From Cupriavidus necator (lineage in GTDB: Bacteria > Pseudomonadota > Gammaproteobacteria > Burkholderiales > Burkholderiaceae), in the NCBI RefSeq assembly GCF_013141915.1, contig NZ_SROX01000016.1:1-64000 (forward strand): 64,000 bases of DNA, read 5' to 3'. The translations under genes were made by a program, and so were the position numbers. The notes under the pieces are model-generated. The model worked only from the letters and a program-made list of their open reading frames with translations. It was not told the DNA's origin and searched no databases. Of this stretch, positions 1 to 8,354 are shown in pieces. The first letter of the stretch is position 1, and the number at the start of each line of letters is the position of its first letter.

Positions 1-618
1 CACAAGTTGATCCGGCGCCTGATGCTGCAGTTGGGCTTGAAGTCGCTGGTACGACCGAAGAAATACCGCTCTTACCGTGGAATGCTAGGACGGGTGGCGC
101 CGAACTTGCTCAACCGGCAGTTCGCTGCGCAACGGCCCAACGAGAAATGGGTGACGGATGTGACCGCGTTCAACGTGAAGGGGCAGAAGCTGTACCTGTC
201 GCCGGTGATGGATCTGTACAACGGCGAGATCATCGCCTGGCAGAGCTCCACAAGGCCCACCTTTGATTTGGTCCGTGGCATGCTGAAGAAAGCGATCCCA
301 CGCCTTAAGCGTAGTGAGCGGCCTTTGCTGCATTCGGATCAGGGCTGGCAGTATCAGATGCCAGCCTATCGACGCCTGCTGGGCAAGAAGGTCCGTCAGA
401 GCATGTCACGCAAGGGCAATTGCCTTGATAATGCCGCGATGGAAAGCTTCTTTGGAACGCTCAAGTCGGAGTTCTTCTACCTGAACGAATTCGACAGCGT
501 GAAGCAGTTGCAGGCTGGAATCCGGCAATACATCCACTACTACAACCACGAACGTATCCGACAGAAACTAAATGGGCTGAGTCCCGTGCAATACAGGACT
601 CAGCCCTTGCAAGCCTAG
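1..618 (+). CDS. IS3-family transposase OrfB (5' end outside window)
   Basis: The reading frame is open from the first base of the window, so the N-terminus is missing. The visible 206 codons carry the rve/DDE integrase core: the first Asp in VTDVTAF, the second in LHSDQG, and the Glu in AAMESFFGTLKSE, followed by the typical C-terminal YYNHERIRQKLNGLSPVQYR. This pattern is that of IS3-family (IS150-like) OrfB, which acts with OrfA as a frameshift fusion to move the element. The IS lies downstream of the pilus operon, facing it tail to tail, and its right end is seen about 35 bp after the stop. I see no disruption in the visible part. Confidence 0.93.
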   Translation, partial: HKLIRRLMLQLGLKSLVRPKKYRSYRGMLGRVAPNLLNRQFAAQRPNEKWVTDVTAFNVKGQKLYLSPVMDLYNGEIIAWQSSTRPTFDLVRGMLKKAIPRLKRSERPLLHSDQGWQYQMPAYRRLLGKKVRQSMSRKGNCLDNAAMESFFGTLKSEFFYLNEFDSVKQLQAGIRQYIHYYNHERIRQKLNGLSPVQYRTQPLQA

Positions 619-620
619 TC

Positions 621-654
621 TTCTTGAACCGTCCAACTTCTGGGGTTCAGTTCA
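621..654. repeat. Right terminal inverted repeat of the IS3-family element
   Basis: Read on the minus strand, this stretch begins TGAACTGAACCCCAGAAG and continues TTGGACGGTTCAAGA, which is the style of IS3/IS150 terminal repeats (TG at the tip). It lies directly after the transposase stop. The left copy is outside the window, so the exact boundary and any target duplication cannot be confirmed. Confidence 0.7.
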
Positions 655-691
655 CATTGCGGGCTTTTCTTCTTTGTGTATGGTCCCCTAC

Positions 692-1183
692 TTACTTGCA
701 GACTTCATACATGGAGCTGTTTCCGTAGTTGCCGTTGCCGATCGTTGACAATTTCCACGCGCCCAGCCGATATTGGCTTGTCGCAAGGGCGGCCATAGCT
801 TTATTTGAGAAATCCTGTTCATCAGAAATTTCTGCGTTGGACCACATTCTCGACCAGGCTGGTGTATAGCTTCCATCATTGACGACAATCCCGTAGCCAG
901 CGCAGCCCCCATCCGCTGAGCAGTTGCCCATGGGCCCCATCGTGATCGCGAAAATGGGATTCTGAAACCGGCACGTCAGCGGCGGGGGCGGTGGCGGTGG
1001 CGGCGGCAGCGGTGCGGGTTCCGGGACGCCACAGTATGGCAATCCGTTTCCTCTCCGCAACCACTGTTGTCCCGGTAGGCAATCGGCAACGGTCATCGGG
1101 GGGGCGGGAAACGAATAGAGTTGCGCGTTGGCCACTATCGCTTCACAGGCGAGCACGCAAGTTAAAATAATTCGCTTCATCAT
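692..1183 (-). CDS. Secreted proline-rich hypothetical protein at the end of the pil operon
   Basis: This 163-residue protein has a signal peptide (MMKRIILTCVLACEAIVANA), then a linker with about ten consecutive prolines near residues 59-70, then a Cys-containing C-terminal domain. I do not recognise a family. It starts 6 bp after the pilV stop on the same strand, so it is the last gene of the pilus operon before the IS element. A role as an exported pilus or adhesion accessory protein is inferred only from position and the signal peptide. Confidence 0.7.
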   Translation of the reverse strand: MMKRIILTCVLACEAIVANAQLYSFPAPPMTVADCLPGQQWLRRGNGLPYCGVPEPAPLPPPPPPPPPLTCRFQNPIFAITMGPMGNCSADGGCAGYGIVVNDGSYTPAWSRMWSNAEISDEQDFSNKAMAALATSQYRLGAWKLSTIGNGNYGNSSMYEVCK

Positions 1184-1189
1184 GGATTC

Positions 1190-2437
1190 CTAATACATGC
1201 AACCGGTGGTTACGGTACCAACCAACTGGCCACCGAGTGCCCCGACGTCGTTACCGCTGTACCAGGCTGCTGGTGACATGGCACTGGCCTGCGCGTACCA
1301 GTAAGTGCCGTAGTCGTTCATTGAGAAGAACGTCCCTTGAATCGGTGGCATCACGTTCCCAGTAATGTTGACCATCTGCTGCTTCGGCGTGTACAGGGCC
1401 CATGCAGTACCGCCCGGGCAATAGTCCTTGCCGAATGTCATCCCATCGGTCACGTTGTCGTACTTCCGTGTAACGGACATGTTGCCGAGCGCATTGTTCA
1501 GCGACACATATCGATTGCCCTTGCAGATGTAGCCGACGTTGGTCGCACCCGTCGCCAGCTGGCCGCTGTTTGCGCATGCCATGCCCTCGTAGATGTTCGC
1601 CACCGCGGTGCCGATCGGCTGCCAAACACCACCGAAGCAGATCACGAAGCCTGTGCCTGTGCTGCTCCTGCGCGTAGATGGCTCCACATTGCAGGCCGAG
1701 CCAGGCACGGCGGTGTTGGTGATGTAGGTCTCGCCATTGCTGGTCAGCGCCGTGGTGGCGGTCGCGCGCCTGGCGTTGTTCACGTCGTTGCCACCCATGT
1801 CGATCGACGTCTGCATCCGGTTCAGCTCGGGATGCCCCGGCACCTGAACGCGGTACAAGTAGCCGTTGTTGGCTTGCGTGCCGGTAAAGGCTAGCAATGA
1901 CGCCAGCCGGCCGCTGCCGGGATTGGTGTAGTTGGCCAGCGGCACCTGCCAGGCGCCGTAGGCGCCATAGGCATTGCTGGCCACCATCGTCGGATCCCCG
2001 TTCTGCCCCGGATACGGCACGAACCCGCCCTGCGCGCCCGCCTGGGCCGCGATTTGCACCAGCTGGCGTGTGTCCGTGATGGGCCGGCCGCCTTGCGAAG
2101 TCACGAGTGCCTGCAGGGTGTTCGGCGTCGGCTGCAGGACCTGGAGCAGCCACGTCTGTCCGAATACGTTCGCCGCCGAGAACCCCGCCGGCAAGTAGCC
2201 ACCGTTGAGGAGCATCGCCGGCGTGACCGACACCGGTACACTGGCCGTGGCTTGCGCAGCAAGGGTGGCGGCTTCATCCTGCACAAACTGCAATGCCGCC
2301 TTGTCGAAGACCAGCATTTGGCTCGCTGCTGCCGCTGTCTGGACGTTGGTGACGCCAGCCTTTGCCCACGTCGCAAAGCCAGCGATGCTCAGCATCGACA
2401 GCATCAGCGCAACGAGATAACCGAGTATGGCTTCCAT
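1190..2437 (-). CDS. pilV: PilV-like minor pilin / pilus tip adhesin
   Basis: The 415-residue protein starts MEAILGYLVALMLSMLSIAG, a short leader ending in Gly followed by a hydrophobic helix, as in type IVB prepilins. The middle contains the PilV signature of a central domain followed by a Cys-bearing C-terminal domain (last residues TGCMY). In plasmids such as R64, PilV is the tip adhesin of the thin pilus that decides recipient recognition in liquid mating. It is the penultimate gene of the pil operon, after the PilM-like gene. Unlike R64, no shufflon repeats or Rci recombinase follow, so the C-terminus appears fixed. The start is preceded by GAGAG on the coding strand. Confidence 0.85.
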   Translation of the reverse strand: MEAILGYLVALMLSMLSIAGFATWAKAGVTNVQTAAAASQMLVFDKAALQFVQDEAATLAAQATASVPVSVTPAMLLNGGYLPAGFSAANVFGQTWLLQVLQPTPNTLQALVTSQGGRPITDTRQLVQIAAQAGAQGGFVPYPGQNGDPTMVASNAYGAYGAWQVPLANYTNPGSGRLASLLAFTGTQANNGYLYRVQVPGHPELNRMQTSIDMGGNDVNNARRATATTALTSNGETYITNTAVPGSACNVEPSTRRSSTGTGFVICFGGVWQPIGTAVANIYEGMACANSGQLATGATNVGYICKGNRYVSLNNALGNMSVTRKYDNVTDGMTFGKDYCPGGTAWALYTPKQQMVNITGNVMPPIQGTFFSMNDYGTYWYAQASAMSPAAWYSGNDVGALGGQLVGTVTTGCMY

Positions 2438-2444
2438 GCAACTC

Positions 2445-2924
2445 TCAGGTATTCAGCTGGACCCACTGGACCAGCGTGCCAACAGGAATTGACGCTGGCA
2501 CGCTGTAGGCCGTGCCGGTCGTGAGGCTAATCGCAGTGCCCTGGCTACGAACCCGGAACCACGCCGCGCTACCTTCCGTGCTGCTGAGCAGCACCGCGCC
2601 GGCACCGGGAGAGACACGCACAAATCCATAGACATCCCTGCCACCCGCGGGGTTGGCCACCGCCATGCACCCCGCGCCAGAAGGTGCCACCATCCCCGCC
2701 GGCAGGATCGGCGCCACATTCGAACCTACGAGGCCTGGCGTTGCGCCGGCGGTCGAGACGCACGCGGCACCATAAGCCTGTGCTTGCTGCGCAGTCACCG
2801 CAGCCAAGGCCTCCATGCGCCCCGGCTCGCCGGCGCCGGGGACCGACTGCGACAGTTGGCGGCTCTGCGCCACGATGCCCAGACAGAACAGCACCGTAGC
2901 GAGTGGCAGAATGAGATACCCCAT
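2445..2924 (-). CDS. pilM: PilM-like type IVB pilus protein
   Basis: The 159-residue protein opens with MGYLILPLATVLFCLGIVAQ, an N-terminal membrane anchor, followed by a small periplasmic domain ending VGTLVQWVQLNT. The organisation and size match the PilM family of R64-type thin pili, although there it lies near pilL and not between pilS and pilV. An upstream ATG exists at 2951, but the ATG at 2924 is preceded by GAGGAG at good spacing and starts the hydrophobic segment directly, so I chose it. The family assignment is moderate because it rests on topology and context. Confidence 0.68.
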   Translation of the reverse strand: MGYLILPLATVLFCLGIVAQSRQLSQSVPGAGEPGRMEALAAVTAQQAQAYGAACVSTAGATPGLVGSNVAPILPAGMVAPSGAGCMAVANPAGGRDVYGFVRVSPGAGAVLLSSTEGSAAWFRVRSQGTAISLTTGTAYSVPASIPVGTLVQWVQLNT

Positions 2925-2961
2925 GCTCGTCTCCTCAGATCCCGGCGTCACGCCGGTCGCA

Positions 2962-3462
2962 TCACTGGAAGGTCAGGGCGAAGGTCGCGGTGGCGCTGCA
3001 GGCGGCACTGGCGGTGACCTGGTCCGGCAGGTTGGTCTGGTCGAACGTCGTCGTGCCAACCGTCAGCGTCACGTAGTCCTTCATACCAAGCGTCGCGCTC
3101 ACGCACTGCTTTGCCGTCTGCGCGTTGCCACCACCAAAGGTAATCACCCCGCGCGAACCATTGTTTGCCGAAGCCAGCGTGACCGCGTTACCCCAGGGGT
3201 CAACCAGCGCATTGCCGCGGACCATGTCGGTGGGGAACATGCCGCCGTTGATCATCGCCGCAATGTTGGCCGTGGTGAAGTTGGTATAGCCATTGTTGCC
3301 TTGGGAGAATCCGGCGCGAGCGTTGGTAATCAATTGCGCAATATTGGTCGCCACCACGCTCGCCTTGTGGTTCTGGAAGCCGTTGTAGCCGGCATAAGCG
3401 ATGCCAACCAGTGCAAGCAGGCCCAAGACAATGGCGACGACGCGCCCGAGAATGCCATCCAT
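2962..3462 (-). CDS. pilS: Type IVB major pilin PilS
   Basis: The 166-residue protein has the leader MDGILG followed by a hydrophobic helix (VVAIVLGLLALVGIAYAG), then a globular domain with the pair of cysteines expected for PilS (near residues 117 and 153). PilS forms the shaft of the conjugative thin pilus. An AGGAG ribosome site precedes the start. It sits between pilR and the PilM-like gene. The usual Glu at position +5 of the mature pilin is not present if cleavage occurs after Gly6, and the same leader form is seen in PilV. Confidence 0.87.
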   Translation of the reverse strand: MDGILGRVVAIVLGLLALVGIAYAGYNGFQNHKASVVATNIAQLITNARAGFSQGNNGYTNFTTANIAAMINGGMFPTDMVRGNALVDPWGNAVTLASANNGSRGVITFGGGNAQTAKQCVSATLGMKDYVTLTVGTTTFDQTNLPDQVTASAACSATATFALTFQ

Positions 3463-3495
3463 TTGAAACTCCTATGCTGTTGAACACGCCAAGAT

Positions 3496-4536
3496 TTAGA
3501 ACTTGCCCATCGACGACGTGAGGATCGATGAGAGAGAGTTGGAACCCAGTTGCAGCACGACGAAGGCGAGGAACATCAGGCCGGTGAAGGCAGCGGACAT
3601 GACCATCCCTTTGGCGAGCAATTGCCGCTCGATGACTTCAGCGTTCTGCCGCACGGCGACCGTGATCTTCTCGGTGAAGTCATCGAATCCAGCATACGCA
3701 CCGATTTCGTCAATCAAGTCCATCGATGGGAAGCCATATCCGGTTTGCCGCATCGCCTCGGCCAGGTCCAGGCCGTCGGTGAGTCCGAGGCGGATAGGCT
3801 TGAGGCGCGACGCCATCCATGGCGAGGCGGTCTGAATCTGTCCCTCCAATGCGACCACGTCCGGCACGTTCGCCCGCAGTAGCGCAACAAACGACCTGAG
3901 CCAGGTGAATCCGTTAATCTCGCGATACACCGTAAAAGGGAAGACATGGTGGTCAAGGAACCGTCTGGCCGAGCCATCCCATCGCGGTAGCGCCCACCAG
4001 CTCCATATCGCATAGGCACCCAGGCTGCCGAACAGGACCGGCGCCGGCCAGCCCACCGCCAGCTGACCCATCCAGTACATGGCATAGGCCCAGTCCGTCC
4101 ACTGGTCGAGCGGCACGAAATCCAGAAACTGCGGCACGATCTGGGCACCGATCAGGAACAGCACCGCGTATAGCGTCAGCAAATAGACCGTCGGAGCAAA
4201 AAAGCTAGCCTGCAACTTCTGACGCAGCCGCGTTGTCTGCTCGCGCACCTCAAGGACCAGACGCATGGCTTCCGGCAACTGCCCGGCGCGCTCGCCCGCA
4301 TCCAGCACGCTGCGCTCCAGATCGCTGAGCCCGGCGCCCATGGCCGCCATCAGGGTCATGCCGTCCCGCACCTTGCGGGCGACGTCATGCGCCGCCTCGG
4401 CCGCTCGCTCACGCCCCCGACGGGCCAGCCGCTCGCGGAAGTCCTCCAGGATCTGTGCGAGGGTGAGGCCGTTTTCCAGCTGGCTCGATGCCTGCTGGTA
4501 CAGGCGTCGGCGCATGGTCCAAGAAAGTCCGCTCAT
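3496..4536 (-). CDS. pilR: Inner-membrane platform protein PilR (GspF family)
   Basis: This 346-residue protein has two type II secretion F-type cytoplasmic helical domains (about residues 15-130 and 215-310), separated and followed by membrane segments (for example SFFAPTVYLLTLYAVLFLIG and a final helix near residue 320). PilR is the polytopic platform on which the PilQ ATPase drives pilin assembly. Its ATG overlaps the pilQ stop by four bases, which suggests translational coupling. Length is normal for the family. Confidence 0.9.
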   Translation of the reverse strand: MSGLSWTMRRRLYQQASSQLENGLTLAQILEDFRERLARRGRERAAEAAHDVARKVRDGMTLMAAMGAGLSDLERSVLDAGERAGQLPEAMRLVLEVREQTTRLRQKLQASFFAPTVYLLTLYAVLFLIGAQIVPQFLDFVPLDQWTDWAYAMYWMGQLAVGWPAPVLFGSLGAYAIWSWWALPRWDGSARRFLDHHVFPFTVYREINGFTWLRSFVALLRANVPDVVALEGQIQTASPWMASRLKPIRLGLTDGLDLAEAMRQTGYGFPSMDLIDEIGAYAGFDDFTEKITVAVRQNAEVIERQLLAKGMVMSAAFTGLMFLAFVVLQLGSNSLSSILTSSMGKF

Positions 4537-6338
4537 GTTTCGTCTCGGTGGGGGATAGCGTCGACACTGCGCTCGGCATCAATAGGCGATAGCCTGCCAG
4601 CGAGCACCAGATCCATCGCATGGGCAATCATGGGCTTGTCGGCGCCGGCGCGATTGCGATGCTTCCGGCGGGCCACCAGCACCCCTTCCTTGATGCAGTC
4701 CTGCATCAGATCCTCGCTTGTCACCACAACTTCAGCCACCGCCTGTTGGCCAACGATTGCATCGCCATGGCAATGGTCGCAACCTGCCCCGCGCACGCGC
4801 ACCTCCGACAGATCGCCCCAAGTCCGCATGGCACGCAGCATGTATTCCGGCAAGGCACCCGGCGCGTCCTCCAACTTCACGCTGCACTTCGGACAGAGCA
4901 ACGGGACCACGCGCTGTGCAATCAGGCCGATGATCTGGTTGTGGTTGCAGATCACCTCCATGGCCAGCCGGACGTGGTCCAGCATCATCAGACGCGAGAA
5001 CGTTTCGAATGGATCCGTCACGTGCAGCGTGGTGAGCACAAGGTGGCCGGTGGCCGCGGCTTGCAGCGTGGCCACCGCTTCCTCGACACCACGGATTTCG
5101 CCAAGCAGGATGGCGTCCGGGTCCATCCGCAGCGTCATGCGCAGCATCTCCGGGAAGCGCTCGCTCTCGGTGGTCAGCTGGATCGCCCAATCCATCGGAT
5201 ACTCGGTCGGGTTCTCGATCGTGACCAGACGCTTTTCCGGGAACATTCGTGCCTGATGCCGGGTGCACTCGAATAGCGTCGTGGTCTTGCCGCTACCCGT
5301 CGGCCCTGTCACGACTACCACACCCATCGGCCGGCGCAGCAGCTGCGAGATCAGATCCACCTGCAGCGGCGTGTATCCCATCTGGCCGAGCATGAATTCA
5401 CCCGAAGGGCTCTTCGGCGTGCTCAAGTCCAGCCGCTTCGCCGCATCGATGGCGTCTGCCTTGCGAGCGCCCTGGTGGTGCTCTCGATACTGCAGGCGCG
5501 CCACGAGGAAGCCGCCGCCGCTCTCCACCGGATAGGCCGGCCCTCGGACGATCCGCACGCTCGATAACCCGGTGCCAGGCAGTGCATCGCCCGCAATCTG
5601 GGCATCCTGTACGTCCAGAGGGTTGTAGGTCGCGGCTTTCACGGTGGCCAGGCCGGTGTACATGGCGCGCACGAGCCGCTCCCCCTCCTCCCGTCGCATC
5701 GACAGCGCCCCGACAGTACGCAGATCCCCCTGCACGCGTACCTGAATCTCGGTGTGGTGTTCCCGCACCAGCACGTGAATATCCGAGGCAATCAGCGCCG
5801 CGCAGTCGGCCACCAGCCGGCGCGCCAGGCTCAACGTCTGGAGGTCGGCATCCTGTTGCTGGCCGGAGCCGCGCTGCTGCCGCAGGACCGCCAGCTCCTG
5901 GGCCGACACTTTACGAACCTGAGGCGCAGCGCCGCTGCGGCGTACCTTAGCCTCCCAAGTGAGAAAGCGCGGGGTGCCGAAATGGCGGGCATCCACGTAT
6001 ATGTCGCAGGCGTGCACAGCGAGGGCTTTCTGGACGGTCTCACTGGTGAGCCCGTGGTCCAGGGCGAGGTCCTCGACATAGAGGCCGGTCTCGGCTACGC
6101 GTTGGCGCAGCGCTGCCGCATCCTCCGGCGCAAGCAGATTCAACATGCAGGCAACCTTGTCGAAGCTGCCCGCGAGCGTGCGCGGGTAGAGGATGTGCGG
6201 CGCCAGCACTTCTGGCGGGGGCGGCAGCGTGAGCATGTCGGACTTTGCCGACGGCTCCGATCGCGCGGCGACGACCGCGGTACGGTCCCCCTTGCGAGCG
6301 GCACCGCCCCACAGGCGCGAAAGTGTCCCGATCATCAT
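4533..6338 (-). CDS. pilQ: Pilus assembly ATPase PilQ (GspE/PilB family)
   Basis: The protein (601 residues from the chosen start) is a secretion ATPase that powers thin-pilus extension. A Walker A GPTGSGKT lies near residue 346, followed by Asp-box and Walker B-like DPDAILLGEIRG and a His-box region (ATGHLVLTTLHV). A C-terminal CPKC...CDHC pair forms the zinc-binding module of GspE-type ATPases. The start at 6338 was chosen because it overlaps the pilO stop by ATGA and has AAGGAAAG upstream, so the longer frame to 6422 is not needed. Confidence 0.9.
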   Translation of the reverse strand: MMIGTLSRLWGGAARKGDRTAVVAARSEPSAKSDMLTLPPPPEVLAPHILYPRTLAGSFDKVACMLNLLAPEDAAALRQRVAETGLYVEDLALDHGLTSETVQKALAVHACDIYVDARHFGTPRFLTWEAKVRRSGAAPQVRKVSAQELAVLRQQRGSGQQQDADLQTLSLARRLVADCAALIASDIHVLVREHHTEIQVRVQGDLRTVGALSMRREEGERLVRAMYTGLATVKAATYNPLDVQDAQIAGDALPGTGLSSVRIVRGPAYPVESGGGFLVARLQYREHHQGARKADAIDAAKRLDLSTPKSPSGEFMLGQMGYTPLQVDLISQLLRRPMGVVVVTGPTGSGKTTTLFECTRHQARMFPEKRLVTIENPTEYPMDWAIQLTTESERFPEMLRMTLRMDPDAILLGEIRGVEEAVATLQAAATGHLVLTTLHVTDPFETFSRLMMLDHVRLAMEVICNHNQIIGLIAQRVVPLLCPKCSVKLEDAPGALPEYMLRAMRTWGDLSEVRVRGAGCDHCHGDAIVGQQAVAEVVVTSEDLMQDCIKEGVLVARRKHRNRAGADKPMIAHAMDLVLAGRLSPIDAERSVDAIPHRDET

Positions 6339-7597
6339 GGCTTTCCTTGGTGTTGAGGCCCGGCAGCAGGAGCAGCGGCATTCCCGTTCCGCTGGGCGTA
6401 CAGCTTCCCGACGCCCTTCCATGTCTGGTTCGCCGCTTCATAGCTGACTTCGGTCAGGCGCAAGCCAGCCACGTTATCGAGACCAGTGCCGATACCCATC
6501 CATGGCGGCGCGCCAAAGTGGATGTCCGCAGTCATCACAATCCATGGGTCGACAGGCGTCTTGCCATCCGAGGGAAGCAACGGCGGCGGCATCGTGACTT
6601 GCAGCGCCATGCCGCGCGCCTGCGCGTATGTCCAGATCGCGCGCTGGGCCTCGCGAACGGTGTCGATCCCTGACGGGGACGAGAGGAATGCTGCGCGGGC
6701 AACGGCGGTTGCATTCGCCTGATTGCCGTCCGCCGACAAGGAGCCTGGCGCGTTGGCAGCCACGCCACCCTCTCGCTTCCAGCTTGTCTCGATATTGAGC
6801 GTGGTCGCCGTCGCCGGCTTGCAGCTCCATGCGGCCATCGTCCAGCCGTTCTCTGCGAGCGGCTGCCCCTCCCATGCGCGCCGGCAGGCCTGCAGGAACG
6901 CCGACGGCAGCGCTTCTTCCACCCACGGAAGGGTTCGCGGGCGGGAAGCTTCGTTCAGCTGCTGCGCGGCGGCGATTGCGCGCTGGCGCGCCCGCTGTGC
7001 CTCCCGCTCAGCCTCCTGTTGCGCGTCATACCAGTACCAGCCACCGCCGACGAGCACGCCTAACACACCCACTGCGGCCAACGTATAAGCGGTTGACCGC
7101 CAAGGGCCTCGCAGCACATCGTGCATTGCCGACACGCCCTTGCTCGCGCGCGCCATGGCGGCGAGATCTCGTACGGTACCCTCGACCTCAGTCCAATCGC
7201 CCAGCGTGCGATGGCGGGCCCGGATCGTGTCCAGCTCCTCGAGGGTACCCACTCGATCGCCGCCCGAGATAATGGCGTGGCCCTGTCGAACCGCGACATA
7301 CCAGTAGAGGTTGTCTTGAAGGTGAAAGAGGCCCATCCAAGGCTGGTGATGCTGGGCGGCCACGACGGCGGCGAGCGGCTTGACCGTGGCAACCTTGACA
7401 CCAGCCATCGGCTCGCAAAAGCCGCTCTGCACGGCGCCTTCGGCGCTCTGGTGCACGACGCCCCAACGGAAGTGTCGGCCGAGTGCCATCGCGCTGCCGC
7501 GCACGGCGCTCTTGCTCGGCTGAACCTCCTCGTGCTGCCAGGTCAGCCCAATCGCGAAGGCGCCTTTCAACCCGGGAAACGACAGGATTTGCGCCAT
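6335..7597 (-). CDS. pilO: Pilus assembly protein PilO (PilO2-like)
   Basis: The 420-residue protein has a cytoplasmic N-terminal domain (about 1-165), a single membrane segment (STAYTLAAVGVLGVLVGGGWYW, about 168-190), a coiled coil rich in Gln/Glu/Arg, and a periplasmic C-terminal domain. This matches the type 4b PilO2 family, which links the inner-membrane platform to the secretin. In R64 pilO precedes pilP, whereas here the PilP-like gene comes first. Its stop overlaps the pilQ start. Confidence 0.82.
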   Translation of the reverse strand: MAQILSFPGLKGAFAIGLTWQHEEVQPSKSAVRGSAMALGRHFRWGVVHQSAEGAVQSGFCEPMAGVKVATVKPLAAVVAAQHHQPWMGLFHLQDNLYWYVAVRQGHAIISGGDRVGTLEELDTIRARHRTLGDWTEVEGTVRDLAAMARASKGVSAMHDVLRGPWRSTAYTLAAVGVLGVLVGGGWYWYDAQQEAEREAQRARQRAIAAAQQLNEASRPRTLPWVEEALPSAFLQACRRAWEGQPLAENGWTMAAWSCKPATATTLNIETSWKREGGVAANAPGSLSADGNQANATAVARAAFLSSPSGIDTVREAQRAIWTYAQARGMALQVTMPPPLLPSDGKTPVDPWIVMTADIHFGAPPWMGIGTGLDNVAGLRLTEVSYEAANQTWKGVGKLYAQRNGNAAAPAAGPQHQGKP

Positions 7598-7600
7598 GAA

Positions 7601-8338
7601 TCAGGGCCTCAGCGTACGCATGCGCTTGCCGTTGGCGAGCTTGACGCCGCCATCGTCGATGCCGACGACTTTCCAGCCACCATCCAGCGCGTCGCCGGCC
7701 ACGACCGGCACAGTGCGCCCGTTGACCTCGACAACCGCGTTGAACTGGCCATCGAACGCGCGCAACGAAACGAGCCGCGGTGCCTCGGCCGCTTGCCGAG
7801 GCATCCGTTCAGCAACGCCGGCCGCCGGCATGGGTGCCCCAAGCGAAATGGCCGGCGCTGCTCCGGCAGGCGCAGCTGCACCTGCCGTGCCCGTCAACAG
7901 CGATTCTTCCGCCCGCTTCACCTCGGCCTTGAATTTCGCAATCTCGGCCCGGGCCTTCCACAAGGCAATCTGCGACTGCAACGCCGCGAGTTCCGATGCC
8001 TCGGTATGCCGCGGCGTTGTTGTCGCGTCGGCCGCCACTGCCGCATTGGCAGACGATGCCCCCGCCCCAGCAGCTGCGCCAGCAGCGCTGGCACTGGACG
8101 GCTGGGCCGCGGGCGTGGATGCAGGCGGCGCGGCCTCCTGCGTCCGCGCCGGCGGCCGAGCTGCCTGCTGCGAGGCTGGCTGTGACGCCTGCTTGCGGCC
8201 AGCTTCCGCAATCGCCGCGGAGATCGGGTCGGACATGGAAGACGCCGCGTTTGCCGAACCAGCCACCGATTGCAGCAAGGCTGCCGCGATAGCTATCCCG
8301 AGATGACTGCAACGAAGGTTGAATGCGCGATTCTGCAT
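7601..8338 (-). CDS. pilP: Type IV pilus biogenesis protein PilP
   Basis: The 245-residue protein has a signal sequence (about 1-31), a long Ala/Pro-rich low-complexity stretch, a coiled segment (about 118-150), and a C-terminal beta domain (about 190-245) ending in VGIDDGGVKLANGKRMRTLRP-like sequence, typical of the PilP/GspC homology region. PilP is periplasmic and connects the secretin PilN with the inner-membrane assembly. It begins 16 bp after pilN ends and stops 3 bp before pilO starts. The Ala/Pro-rich linker is longer than in R64 PilP. Confidence 0.8.
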   Translation of the reverse strand: MQNRAFNLRCSHLGIAIAAALLQSVAGSANAASSMSDPISAAIAEAGRKQASQPASQQAARPPARTQEAAPPASTPAAQPSSASAAGAAAGAGASSANAAVAADATTTPRHTEASELAALQSQIALWKARAEIAKFKAEVKRAEESLLTGTAGAAAPAGAAPAISLGAPMPAAGVAERMPRQAAEAPRLVSLRAFDGQFNAVVEVNGRTVPVVAGDALDGGWKVVGIDDGGVKLANGKRMRTLRP

Positions 8339-8354
8339 GGGATTGTCTGAAGTG

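Noticed and set aside
1251-2153. Long open frame antiparallel or in another frame over pilV (300 codons)
   Set aside because: It is Arg/Gln/His-rich with no known motif and overlaps a well-supported pilin gene; it is a by-product of GC-rich codon use.
1190-2437. Shufflon at the 3' end of pilV
   Set aside because: No inverted 19-bp repeats, no alternative C-terminal segments and no rci recombinase near the gene; an IS element follows instead.
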